Below, in pieces: positions 39,110 to 47,739 of a stretch of DNA of 64,000 bases; position 1 is the first letter of the stretch, and every line of letters starts with the position of its first letter. This DNA is from Shewanella sp. KT0246 (GTDB taxonomy: Bacteria; Pseudomonadota; Gammaproteobacteria; Enterobacterales; Shewanellaceae): positions 1-64,000 of the forward strand of contig NZ_BPEV01000020.1 in assembly GCF_019654955.1 (NCBI RefSeq), given 5' to 3'. Both the position numbers and the translations under genes were made by a program. The notes under the pieces are model-generated. The model searched no databases, was not told the DNA's origin, and worked only from the letters and a program-made list of their open reading frames with translations.

Positions 39110-40239
39110 GTTGGCTACAATTATTGCTTGCTGAACTAAAGGCTATTTTAGCGGATAAAGCCATTGTGGTGACCATGTTTGGCGGAGTGCTATTTTATTC
39201 AGTCTTGTACCCATTGCCTTATTTAAATCAAGTACCCACAGAGCAAATGGTGGTCGTGGTCGATCACGATAATTCCTCATTAAGTCGGCAATTACTCAGA
39301 CATGCTGACGCTAGCCCCAAAATTAATATTGTGGCGCAACTTGGCAGTATAAATGAAGCACAGCAATGGATCTCTGAATCTAAAGCTCATGGTTTGTTGG
39401 TTATACCCGAGGGCTTTAGGCGCAACTTGTTACTGGGTAAAGGCGCTACATTAAGTTACGGCGGCGATGCGAGTTACTTCCTCATATACTCTGCTATTGC
39501 AGAAGGTTTAATCAGCGCAGGCATGGATGCAGGTAAACAAATTCAAATGGTGGGTTTATTAGCACGGGGACAAAATCCTAAGCAGGCTCAGCAAAGCTTA
39601 AACTCAGTCAATATTAATAGTGTGCCAGCATTTAATCCAAGTTTAGGTTACACCCCTTATGTTGTACCGGGACTATTCTTACTTATATTGCATCAAACTT
39701 TGCTGATTGGTACAGGGATATTAGGCGCGGGACAATGGCGTAAAAAGGGCTATTGGAATCAAGTGTCACCTATCGCATTAATAGGGGCTCGACTGACTGT
39801 TTTTGGCCTTATCTATGCCTTGTTCTCTAGTTTTTATTTAGGTTATTGCTTCTATTGGTACGATGTCAGCGTTCAGGCGACATTGGGGCAAGTCAGTTTA
39901 TTCATGTTGCCATTCTTATTATCCACAACAGCTTGCGGAATTGCATTGAGTAGTTTGTTCGTTAAACGAGAGCTGCCCACTCAAGTGTTATTGTTAGTGT
40001 CTATGCCAATACTCTTTGTATCGGGATTTGTGTGGCCGTTGGCCTTGATCCCAGATTTATTAGTGCAAGTCTCTCAGGTTATCCCTGCAGTGCCAGCTAT
40101 TTTAGGTATGTTGGAGTTAAACCAAATGGGAGCTGATTGGGTAACTGTTCTTCCGCAGTGGCTGCAAATGTGGGCATTGTTTGCTTTGTTCATGTTACTG
40201 GCTTTCATCGGTGTAAAACGAAGGCTAGAAGCGAATTAG
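39106..40239 (+). CDS. ABC-2 type permease, second of a pair
   Basis: A paralogue-like partner of the preceding permease, 377 residues, with the same plan: an N-terminal membrane segment (about 20-37), a periplasmic domain carrying VVVVDHDNSSLSRQLLRHA, and C-terminal helices (about 180-370). It is translationally coupled (ATGA overlap) to the first permease. Two different half-permeases could form a heterodimer. No ATP-binding cassette gene follows; instead the cluster ends at a 14-bp tandem repeat and a convergent gene. Confidence 0.85.
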   Translation: MSWLQLLLAELKAILADKAIVVTMFGGVLFYSVLYPLPYLNQVPTEQMVVVVDHDNSSLSRQLLRHADASPKINIVAQLGSINEAQQWISESKAHGLLVIPEGFRRNLLLGKGATLSYGGDASYFLIYSAIAEGLISAGMDAGKQIQMVGLLARGQNPKQAQQSLNSVNINSVPAFNPSLGYTPYVVPGLFLLILHQTLLIGTGILGAGQWRKKGYWNQVSPIALIGARLTVFGLIYALFSSFYLGYCFYWYDVSVQATLGQVSLFMLPFLLSTTACGIALSSLFVKRELPTQVLLLVSMPILFVSGFVWPLALIPDLLVQVSQVIPAVPAILGMLELNQMGADWVTVLPQWLQMWALFALFMLLAFIGVKRRLEAN

Positions 40240-40307
40240 AGTCGAATCTGCTTATTGGCTATGCGCTGATAGTTGCAGTTTGTACCTTAATATTTATCTA
40301 TCAATGC

Positions 40308-40405
40308 TTTAGTTATAAATCTTAATCATAAAATTTTAGCCATAAACCCTTTAGTTATAAACCTTTAGTCATAAATTTTTAGCCATAAACCTTCAACTTT
40401 AAATC
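40308..40405. repeat. Seven tandem 14-bp repeats
   Basis: Seven consecutive 14-base units, consensus close to TTTAGYCATAAAYC, start at 40308, 40322, 40336, 40350, 40364, 40378 and 40392. The middle units (4-6) are the most alike and the outer ones are degenerate. They lie between convergent genes, beginning 69 bases past the permease stop. The unit length is not a multiple of three and no gene covers them. Confidence 0.85.
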
Positions 40406-40426
40406 TTTAGTGGCGATTTAGGGAAA

Positions 40427-40464
40427 TAAAAAATAGACATTGACTGCTTTAGCTCAATGTCTAT
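40427..40464 (-). terminator. Terminator of the small TPR-like gene
   Basis: An 11-bp perfect stem, ATAGACATTGA (40433-40443) with TCAATGTCTAT (40454-40464). Read on the minus strand it is followed by a T run (complement of the A run at 40427-40433). Confidence 0.82.
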
Positions 40465-40528
40465 CGGTATCTCTAAATTATGAGTTTGCAGCGTTAATTT
40501 TCGCTGTCGCTGTTTATCCTCTTCCAAA

Positions 40529-41029
40529 TTATAATGTTCCCGTTTCAGTGTTATTCAGTGCTGTTTCTAAGCGAATTAAATTCTGCTTATAGATTGGCTC
40601 ATGGGTTGCTTTAGCTGCTTTTTTGAAGTCTTCCAATGCGCCAACATTGTCATTGGCCAGCACTTTCATCACGCCGCGATTATTGTATGCGTATGCGCGC
40701 ATTTGCATTGACGGTAATTTGTCTGCGTTGACTGCCATTTTTACTGCTTCAGAGCAGACGGTTTCTGCAATTTCAAACTTTGACATTTTAGTGTAACCAA
40801 CGCACAAATTGAGGTTACGAGTATAAGTGTCGATGGCTGAGTTCTTGGCGGATTTAGTTAATTCAATACCTTCAACTAAGTCGCCTGACTGAATCGCATC
40901 AACGCCAGGCATATCTTCAATTAACACCATTTTATAACTGGTTGTCTCAACTGCTGCGGCAAATACATTACCAGAACAAGCAAGTAGTAGGCTTGCAGTT
41001 ATCAATGAAGCAAGTTTAGTGTTTTTCAT
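40529..41029 (-). CDS. Small secreted TPR-like protein of unknown function
   Basis: A 166-residue protein with a signal peptide (MKNTKLASLITASLLLACSG...VFA, likely cut before AAVETT). A Cys at 18 gives a weak lipobox, so lipidation is possible but less likely. Residues about 105-160 look like a pair of tetratricopeptide helices (AYNNRGVMKVLANDNVGALEDFKKA). AAGGAA eight bases before the ATG supports the start. The LysR gene upstream is separated from it by a strong hairpin, and its own terminator follows. I do not recognise a specific family. Confidence 0.75.
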   Translation of the reverse strand: MKNTKLASLITASLLLACSGNVFAAAVETTSYKMVLIEDMPGVDAIQSGDLVEGIELTKSAKNSAIDTYTRNLNLCVGYTKMSKFEIAETVCSEAVKMAVNADKLPSMQMRAYAYNNRGVMKVLANDNVGALEDFKKAAKATHEPIYKQNLIRLETALNNTETGTL

Positions 41030-41112
41030 GTTTATATTCCTTTATAGGTAGTAGCGAGTTGCTACATGGCTAATTTAGGCAAAACATATCTAACTGACAA
41101 ACGAGAAAATTC

Positions 41113-41147
41113 GCATCGATAAGTGAGTTTTTTTCACTTATCGATGC
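41113..41147 (-). terminator. Perfect 14-bp hairpin after the LysR gene
   Basis: GCATCGATAAGTGA (41113-41126) pairs perfectly with TCACTTATCGATGC (41134-41147). On the minus strand it starts seven bases past the LysR stop and is followed by GAATTTT, a modest T tract. A terminator is most likely; its position also puts it just upstream of the TPR-like gene. Confidence 0.65.
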
Positions 41148-41153
41148 TGAGTA

Positions 41154-42047
41154 TTAAAAATTGAATCGGCTTAAGATCCAATTTATTAATTGTTGCACTT
41201 CTGGAGCAGCTTTATGCTTGTCCTGAGTACCGCCATGATTGAGTAGGTAATACTTATCATGGCTGTTAAGTGTTTCGGAATACAAAGCGACTAAGCTTTG
41301 ATTGTCGAACCAAGCTTGGCTTATGGGTAAGGGGATTAAGGCGATACCAATGCCTTGCTCAGCTGCGCGTGCAACACTAAACATGCTGTCTAATTGAATG
41401 ACCTGTTTTGGCGAAAAAGAGCTTATATTGACCGACTCCGCCCATTGTTCCCATGAGTGTGGTCTTGCCTGATGGACGATTAAAGGCAATTGGGAAAGCG
41501 CAGCTAAGCCAGCAGATTTAAGTTGTTCGTATCGCGCAGGGCTGCATGCGGGAATATATCTGAGGGGAAACAACTCATAGCAATTTTCATCATTACGACG
41601 CGAGCCTGAAAGTACGATAGAAAGATCGGTTTGACTTGTTTGAGCTGCGCGGGTTTTAACTGTGTCTAGCTTTAAGTTGATGTGTGGATACTCTGTCGAC
41701 CAACCAACTAATTGTGGAACAAACAGTTCGCTGGCAAAAAATTCAGGCATAGAAATACTGACTTCAAGCTTTGTCGTTGATTGAGTGAAGTTATTAACGG
41801 TTTCTGACAGCTGCACCATGATTGGAGCCACTTGCTGATAAAATCGTTCACCAGCTTCTGTCAACAAAACTGCCCGAGTTTGACGTTTAAATAAGCTTTG
41901 TTGCAGTGTTTTTTCTAGCTGTTTTATCTGATGACTGACTGCTGAAGGAGTTAGAAATAATCTATTAGCGGTTTCTTTGAAGCTGAGGCATTCAGCCGCT
42001 ACGCAAAAACAACGCAAACCTCTAAGTGAGGTATGTAAAGGTAACAT
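41154..42047 (-). CDS. LysR-family transcriptional regulator (GcvA-like)
   Basis: A DNA-binding regulator of 297 residues. The winged helix-turn-helix lies at about 8-65 (LSFKETANRLFLTPSAVSHQIKQLE), and the effector-binding substrate domain covers about 92-295. The opening LPLHTSLRGLRCFCVAAE resembles the GcvA subgroup. LysR proteins often regulate a divergent neighbour, but the gene upstream (small lipoprotein at 42279) points the same way, so the target is not obvious. It ends just before a strong hairpin. Confidence 0.9.
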   Translation of the reverse strand: MLPLHTSLRGLRCFCVAAECLSFKETANRLFLTPSAVSHQIKQLEKTLQQSLFKRQTRAVLLTEAGERFYQQVAPIMVQLSETVNNFTQSTTKLEVSISMPEFFASELFVPQLVGWSTEYPHINLKLDTVKTRAAQTSQTDLSIVLSGSRRNDENCYELFPLRYIPACSPARYEQLKSAGLAALSQLPLIVHQARPHSWEQWAESVNISSFSPKQVIQLDSMFSVARAAEQGIGIALIPLPISQAWFDNQSLVALYSETLNSHDKYYLLNHGGTQDKHKAAPEVQQLINWILSRFNF

Positions 42048-42278
42048 GGGTATCTCGTATAACTAAATAACTCATGAAGCAATTGCCGAGCCAACTAGAA
42101 TGGCTGCAGTTAAGCGGTTTTGCTAGCTTAAACTCACGTAGCAATCACTGCAGTTGCTCATTGGCACCAAACTAGTGCAAACCTTGGGTAAAAACTAGGT
42201 TTTAGGTACTTGAGATCAAGCCATAGAAATGGCTTGAAATAGGCTAGGGCTCGTTTTCTACGATGTAGTGGTCACCTT

Positions 42279-42677
42279 TTAGAAGTAAAGGTTTTCCATT
42301 GGTTTGTTATTGACGAACATTTCACATTTATCGCCAGTGCTTGATTTGGAAGATTGGATAATCCCAGCTACAGCACCGAATGCTCCACCTTGATCACCTA
42401 ATACAGAGCCAAAGTAACATTTGCCTTCAATCTTAAGGTCACCATATTTACTCTTTAAGTTTTGAGTTGGTGTATATGGAGGGAAACGGCCTTTCATTAA
42501 TGGATCGCCATTAACAGAAAGCTCAATTTTGTTTTTATCGGTATCGTAAATCCCAGAAAATACCAGTGTTTGACCGTCATATTCAACGGTTTTGTTTTGA
42601 GCGATAATAGGTTTTGATGCACAAGCTGTCAGTAAAGCGCAGCCTGCAAGAGTGGCTAAAATAGCGGAAAAACGCAT
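42279..42677 (-). CDS. Small lipoprotein of unknown function
   Basis: A 132-residue protein with a clear lipoprotein signal (ALLTAC, lipidated Cys19). The mature part is about 110 residues, probably beta-rich, with two further Cys (in GKCYFG and DKCEMF) that could form a disulfide, and a glycine-rich GDQGGAFGAVAGI stretch. AAGGAT six bases before the ATG supports the start. Flanked by the LysR gene and a large Ig-like lipoprotein on the same strand. Family not recognised. Confidence 0.75.
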   Translation of the reverse strand: MRFSAILATLAGCALLTACASKPIIAQNKTVEYDGQTLVFSGIYDTDKNKIELSVNGDPLMKGRFPPYTPTQNLKSKYGDLKIEGKCYFGSVLGDQGGAFGAVAGIIQSSKSSTGDKCEMFVNNKPMENLYF

Positions 42678-42795
42678 GTAAAGATCCTTTTAAGCGAGTA
42701 GATTTAAATTGAATACTTAAATCGTAAGAAAACGAACCCTGTCTTCTTAAATCGTGAGCGAGTATATCTTAGTGAACTGATTTTTCAACAAACAA

Positions 42796-42821
42796 ATAAA
42801 AAGCTCGCCGAAGCGAGCTTT
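42796..42821 (-). terminator. Terminator of the Ig-like lipoprotein gene
   Basis: A 9-bp stem AAAGCTCGC / GCGAGCTTT (42800-42808 with 42813-42821). On the minus strand the loop is TTCG and a T run follows; it lies about 50 bases past the stop. Confidence 0.88.
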
Positions 42822-42870
42822 AAAATGAACCAAATTAATATCTACTATTTGAATTCGATAATGTTGTTAC

Positions 42871-45405
42871 TTATTGAACTGTGACACTGATATCTGAGTT
42901 CGTTATTAATCCTGCAGGGGTTGTCACTGTGAAGGTGATGATATCTTCACCAACTTCATCGGCAGCTGTATAAATAAACTTAGTTGCCACCTGATCACAG
43001 GCGTGGGTTAAGTCCCCATCAGAGTATGTGAAGCAAGTAGCGTTTGGCACGGTATAACCATTAAAGTTAACTGCGCCGTTAATGGCTGCGATAGTTAGCG
43101 TAGAACCTGCTGGCATAACTTGTCGTGCACTATCATATAGTTCAATTAATACCGTGGTCATTTCTTCTGGTGCTAATGTTAGGCTAGTTAATAATCCACC
43201 ATCAATATCTGTTGGAATGATACTCGCAACTGAGCCAGCCATGGTGAGTACTGTAGCTGAGCGGATATAGGTTTTATTCGCTTGGTCTTCACCGCACTGA
43301 CTACCTTCACATTGTGGGCCATTAAACTTGCCATCAGGACCTGAGTAACTGCTATTACCTTGTGCACTGAAGAATGGTTTACCTGGAACGTAGGCTCCTA
43401 TTTCATCATCATCTCTATAGGCATCGCCTATGTCGCTGAAGCCACCTTGATGATAGGTTTCTCTATCCATGCCGTTACCGGTACAGGCAATTGCATTATC
43501 AGCACTGTCTAGGCATGCATTTAAAATCACACCGCCGTCGGCATCATCAAATATGTTGTTACCATTGGTATCGAAGAAGGTTTCATGACCTAATGCATAG
43601 GCTAGTACCGTCACGCGATGATCAGTCGGGCGAGGATCAGCAGATGTCCAAATCACTGAGCATGTTCCGTTTACAGTTGAACAAGATGGTTGTATTTGGC
43701 CGCCTTCAGTCGTGAAATTTACCGTTGTGTCATCAGGTGCGGGGTTACCAAAACTGTCAGAGGCAAACACTGTCATTGTCACTTCAGTGCCATCAATACT
43801 TCCTGCTTCAGGATTAAATAATGATGGTGAGAGGCTAAAGCCTAGTTGTTGTGGCAAACCAGTATTCACAGTTAACTGTTCTGACTGGGTAGTAATTGTA
43901 TCGCCAGAGTCTGAGTCTGTTGCAGAGGCAAGCACTCGAACAGGAGTTGGAATGGTGCCAGATTGAACTGTCACTGTGACTAGGCCTTCAGAATTACTGG
44001 TAGCTTCGCTGGTGGTTTCACCATTGGCGAAACTCAAGCCGCCAACGATAGTATCTAAGCTAAAGTTTACTGCTTGCTGAGCCGCTGGTTGGCCACTGGC
44101 ACTGCTAACTAAAAAGGTCACCAATGATGTTTCTGTTGACCCTGTTCCGCCTGCGCCTTTAATGCGAATTTGCGTTGGTTCTGCAGAAATAAAGCTTAAG
44201 CTGCCTAATGTTTGACGTTCTAAAGAGAAATCAAACGTGGCACTGAATGTTTCACTACCAACGACAGCGGATGCCACGATTTGCTCACTACGCAAACTAT
44301 TACCACTACAACTAGTATCTTGATACGTCGAACGTGCTTGGCCCGCTGATGACGTCACTGGTGAGTCAATGCTGGCATCAGCATTAACAACACAATCGGA
44401 AGTGAATGAAACACTCGTTGGTGTTTGTAGTGGGGTGAAACTTCCATCATCAGCTTCGACGATGATATCAGCAATAACGCCAAAGCTAGCACCTGCTCCA
44501 ATAACGTATTCACCATCAGTGTTTGCAACTAAGGTTGAACCAAGTTCATTTTCATGGAAAGTGTTGTCACTGTCGATATAACCAAATTTGAGTGTGCCAT
44601 CAGGGATGACTTCATCACTGGCTAATACTTGATATGCACTAGTGCCCGTAATCGTTGTTCCATTATAGTCAGTGCTGGTCACTAAAGTGTATGCACCAAG
44701 ATCGCTACTAGTTGCGGTATAACTTACCGTCGCAATACCGTCTGCAGAAGTCAGCGCAGTATTTGGCGATAAGCTTGCATTACCTGCTTGGAAAGTAACT
44801 AGCTGATCCGCAATTGGCTGGTTGGTGCCATCAAGGACATTGGCAGTCAGCAGTACAGGCTGGTCGATTTTGAAACTGGTAACAGTTTGACCTGATTGAG
44901 TAATACTGGCAGTCACTGAGATTGAGTCAGGAGTGGGGATGGTATTGCTATCTTCAAATTGATAGTTTTTGCTGGCACTGACACTATCTGTATCAGCATC
45001 GTCAGGATTGTATGTCACCGTTAGGGTGCCTGCGCCAACCGCACTGTCCGTTGAGCTGATGAAGACGCTGGCAAGGCCATCACTGTCAGTTAATTTACTG
45101 TCAGCACTGGCGTTGCCAAAATCAGGAACAAAATTGACAATGGCGCCGCTAACATTACTATTTGATAGCTTTAGCTGAGCAACAGCACAAAAGCTTTCGT
45201 TAATATCAAATGTCAGTGAGTCTGTATCAGCATCACATTGACCATCAACAACGGTTTGATAGCTGACGCTGATACTATAACTACCATCTTCGCCTCCACC
45301 ATTGTCATTGTCATCAGACGGGCCATTACAACCAGTAAGTAACCCGAGTAAACCAAGTGAAGCTATTGATAAAGGCAGTGCGTATTTTATTTTTTTTAGT
45401 AGCAT
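42871..45405 (-). CDS. Large lipoprotein with bacterial Ig-like (Big_1) repeats
   Basis: An 844-residue predicted surface or periplasmic lipoprotein. The signal ends LLTGC, then a Gly/Asp/Asn linker leads into several Ig-like modules of the invasin/intimin Big_1 type. Typical motifs recur, for example DGLASVFISS, DGIATVSYTA and EGLVTVTVQS. Near the C-terminal third lies DTNGNNIFDDADGG, which resembles a calcium-binding loop, within a Cys-containing region that interrupts the Ig pattern. I start at the second ATG (45405) because AGG is nine bases upstream of it and directly abuts the first ATG (45414). Function may be adhesion; no receptor can be named. Confidence 0.8.
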   Translation of the reverse strand: MLLKKIKYALPLSIASLGLLGLLTGCNGPSDDNDNGGGEDGSYSISVSYQTVVDGQCDADTDSLTFDINESFCAVAQLKLSNSNVSGAIVNFVPDFGNASADSKLTDSDGLASVFISSTDSAVGAGTLTVTYNPDDADTDSVSASKNYQFEDSNTIPTPDSISVTASITQSGQTVTSFKIDQPVLLTANVLDGTNQPIADQLVTFQAGNASLSPNTALTSADGIATVSYTATSSDLGAYTLVTSTDYNGTTITGTSAYQVLASDEVIPDGTLKFGYIDSDNTFHENELGSTLVANTDGEYVIGAGASFGVIADIIVEADDGSFTPLQTPTSVSFTSDCVVNADASIDSPVTSSAGQARSTYQDTSCSGNSLRSEQIVASAVVGSETFSATFDFSLERQTLGSLSFISAEPTQIRIKGAGGTGSTETSLVTFLVSSASGQPAAQQAVNFSLDTIVGGLSFANGETTSEATSNSEGLVTVTVQSGTIPTPVRVLASATDSDSGDTITTQSEQLTVNTGLPQQLGFSLSPSLFNPEAGSIDGTEVTMTVFASDSFGNPAPDDTTVNFTTEGGQIQPSCSTVNGTCSVIWTSADPRPTDHRVTVLAYALGHETFFDTNGNNIFDDADGGVILNACLDSADNAIACTGNGMDRETYHQGGFSDIGDAYRDDDEIGAYVPGKPFFSAQGNSSYSGPDGKFNGPQCEGSQCGEDQANKTYIRSATVLTMAGSVASIIPTDIDGGLLTSLTLAPEEMTTVLIELYDSARQVMPAGSTLTIAAINGAVNFNGYTVPNATCFTYSDGDLTHACDQVATKFIYTAADEVGEDIITFTVTTPAGLITNSDISVTVQ

Positions 45406-45430
45406 CAGCAACATCCTTGTAAATGTAGTT

Positions 45431-45970
45431 TTAGTCGGCTAAACCCGCGCGTAAATATTTAAATAATTCTTTATGAGATTTTGACTCAGTATCAGGACTT
45501 TTTGCCAATTCTTTGGTGGCCTGGCGAATAAGTTGACGTAGTTTTTGACGTTCAAATGCCGGATTGTCAGCTAATAGTGCTTCCACTTCTTCATTTGGAT
45601 TTTCAAGTAAACGCGCACGAAGTTTTTCAATAATCTGAACTTGAGCAGTTTCATTATTGTTTTTATTCAGCACATTATTCAGGGCTGTAATAATCGGTTC
45701 GTGTTCAAAACCACGCATCAGTTTACCAATATACTGAAGGTGGCGACGGTACGCCTCAGTTTTAGGTTTAATGCTCTTTGTTTTTAGTACAGCATCATAC
45801 AAGAATTCATCTAAGCCAATTTTGTCTAGCTGTGACTTACTCAACGCAATTAGGCGCATGCCTAGTTCTTGCGCATCTTCGCTTTCTTTTTTGAATTCTG
45901 TTCTGCTGACGTAATCATCGTCATTGTCATATGGCTGGTGGAAGTGATCTGAATCGCCGACAATTTTCAT
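45431..45970 (-). CDS. darP: Ribosome biogenesis factor DarP (YjgA, DUF615)
   Basis: A 179-residue, highly charged protein of the YjgA family, close in length to E. coli YjgA (183). DarP binds late 50S assembly intermediates. Recognisable segments are VSRTEFKKESEDAQELGMRL and AYRRHLQYIGKLMR. It is divergent from pmbA, the same pairing as in E. coli (yjgA-pmbA). The Ig-like lipoprotein gene follows on the same strand after only 25 bases, but the two are probably unrelated in function. Confidence 0.92.
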   Translation of the reverse strand: MKIVGDSDHFHQPYDNDDDYVSRTEFKKESEDAQELGMRLIALSKSQLDKIGLDEFLYDAVLKTKSIKPKTEAYRRHLQYIGKLMRGFEHEPIITALNNVLNKNNNETAQVQIIEKLRARLLENPNEEVEALLADNPAFERQKLRQLIRQATKELAKSPDTESKSHKELFKYLRAGLAD

Positions 45971-46218
45971 AGTAAATAACCTCTAATAAATATCGGCGAA
46001 TAATAACACTTCAGAGGCTATTGCGGCCACTGAATATACGTTAAGTCGACGATTTACTTTAAAACTAATTCACATGCATTAAGTGATAATTCAACATGAT
46101 ACCTATAGGTTAGTTTATTTAAGCCTATTTGTGCGCCTAAATCCTTGTTTTGATGGTTATCAATACAGTTTTGAATTTGATATGCTAGGCGCAACAATGG
46201 AAACTAAAGAGTAAGTTT

Positions 46219-47562
46219 GTGTCTACCCAAAATATTGATACTGAATTAGCGGCGTTAAAAAATGCCGTTGCTGTAGCATTAGAACATGCAAAAAAACTAG
46301 GCACGAGCGCTGCTGAAGTCGCCATTAGTAAACAACAAGGATTATCGGTTTCAACCCGTGAAAAAGAAGTTGAAACCGTTGAATTTAATAAAGACGGCGC
46401 ATTAGGCATTACCGTATATCGTGACGGTTGCAAAGGTAGCTCATCAACGTCAGATTTGAGCCCTGAAGCAATTGCTGTTGCAGTAAAAGCTGCTGATGAC
46501 ATTGCAAAATATACGTCGTCAGATCCTTTTAGTGGTTTAGCGGATAAAGAGCTGATGGCCCAAACCATTCGTGATTTAGACTTATATCACCCGCAAGATG
46601 TTACTCCAGATGAGTTAGCTCAATTAGCTATCCGTGCTGAAGAAGCGAGTTTATCGGTTGATAAGCGTGTGCAGCACTCAGATGGTGCGACCGCGAATGC
46701 TCACACTGCAGCCAAAGTTTACGGTAACAGCCACGGCTTTTTAAACGGTTATTGCAGCTCACGTTACAGCTTAAGTTGTGTTGTGATTGGCGAAGAAGCT
46801 GATGGCAACATGCAACGCGATTATGATTATACGATTGCGCGTAAATATAATGAGTTAATGACGCCTGAATCAGTTGGATTATTAGCGGCAAATAAGACTT
46901 TAAATCGTCTTGACGCTCGTAAAATTCCAACTTCGAATTTACCGGTTTTGTTTTCGCCTGAAATTGCTACAGGTTTGATTGGTCACTTGATTGGCGCAAT
47001 TAGCGGTAGCAGTTTGTATCGTAAATCGAGCTTTTTACAAGATTCAATCAATACTCAACTCTTTCCTGATTGGTTCAGCATTGAAGAAGACCCGCATCTT
47101 ATCGGCGCACTGGCAAGTGCAAACTACGACAGTGAAGGCGTTGCGACTCAGCAGCGTCAAATCATTGATCGTGGCCAACTAGAAACTTATCTACTAACCA
47201 GTTATTCGGCTCGTAAGCTTGAACTACCGAATACCGGTCATGCTGGTGGTATTTATAACTGGACCTTAAGCAATACAGGGCAAACCTTTGACGAGTTAGT
47301 TAAAGAGATGGGTACTGGCCTTATTGTTACAGAAGTTATGGGTCAAGGCGTGAATATGGTCACGGGTGATTATTCTCGTGGCGCTGCAGGTTTTTACGTT
47401 GAAAATGGCGTGATCCAGTATCCAGTTGAAGAAATCACCATAGCAGGTAATTTAAAAGACATGTTTATGGGGATCCAAGGGGTCGCTAAAGATCAAGACT
47501 TGCGCTCTTCAATTCGTACCGGTGGTATTTTACTGAGTGAAATGAAAATCGCGGGTAGTTAA
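46219..47562 (+). CDS. pmbA: Metalloprotease subunit PmbA/TldE
   Basis: The non-catalytic partner of TldD, 447 residues against 450 in E. coli. It has the U62/TldD fold but no HExxxH zinc motif, as expected for TldE. Motifs such as KQQGLSVSTREKEVETVEFN and VMGQGVNMVTGDYSRGAAGF are typical. The start appears to be GTG at 46219, with AAAGAG upstream. It is divergent from darP and ends at a strong terminator. The complex processes and degrades peptides in the cytoplasm. Confidence 0.95.
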   Translation: MSTQNIDTELAALKNAVAVALEHAKKLGTSAAEVAISKQQGLSVSTREKEVETVEFNKDGALGITVYRDGCKGSSSTSDLSPEAIAVAVKAADDIAKYTSSDPFSGLADKELMAQTIRDLDLYHPQDVTPDELAQLAIRAEEASLSVDKRVQHSDGATANAHTAAKVYGNSHGFLNGYCSSRYSLSCVVIGEEADGNMQRDYDYTIARKYNELMTPESVGLLAANKTLNRLDARKIPTSNLPVLFSPEIATGLIGHLIGAISGSSLYRKSSFLQDSINTQLFPDWFSIEEDPHLIGALASANYDSEGVATQQRQIIDRGQLETYLLTSYSARKLELPNTGHAGGIYNWTLSNTGQTFDELVKEMGTGLIVTEVMGQGVNMVTGDYSRGAAGFYVENGVIQYPVEEITIAGNLKDMFMGIQGVAKDQDLRSSIRTGGILLSEMKIAGS

Positions 47563-47584
47563 TTCCTTCGGTATTTTTATCGTC

Positions 47585-47612
47585 AAAAGCACTGCACTGG
47601 CAGTGCTTTTTT
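47585..47612 (+). terminator. Terminator after pmbA
   Basis: An 11-bp stem AAAAGCACTGC / GCAGTGCTTTT (47585-47595 with 47600-47610), a four-base loop and a T run. Confidence 0.92.
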
Positions 47613-47739
47613 GTATCCATATTTTGTCATTGTTAAGTCTTTACGCTGGATTTCTTATCTTTACACTTATTTACAGTCACTTACATCCCTGCTTTGTCCT
47701 ATCTCTTGAGAATGTAATTAAATAGTTAACGGAGTAGAT

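Noticed and set aside
40308..40419. CRISPR array
   Set aside because: The 14-bp units are contiguous with no spacers and no cas genes are near; it is a simple tandem repeat.
46185..46568. Minus-strand ORF of 127 codons opposite the start of pmbA
   Set aside because: A shadow of the well-supported pmbA gene, whose length and motifs match the family.
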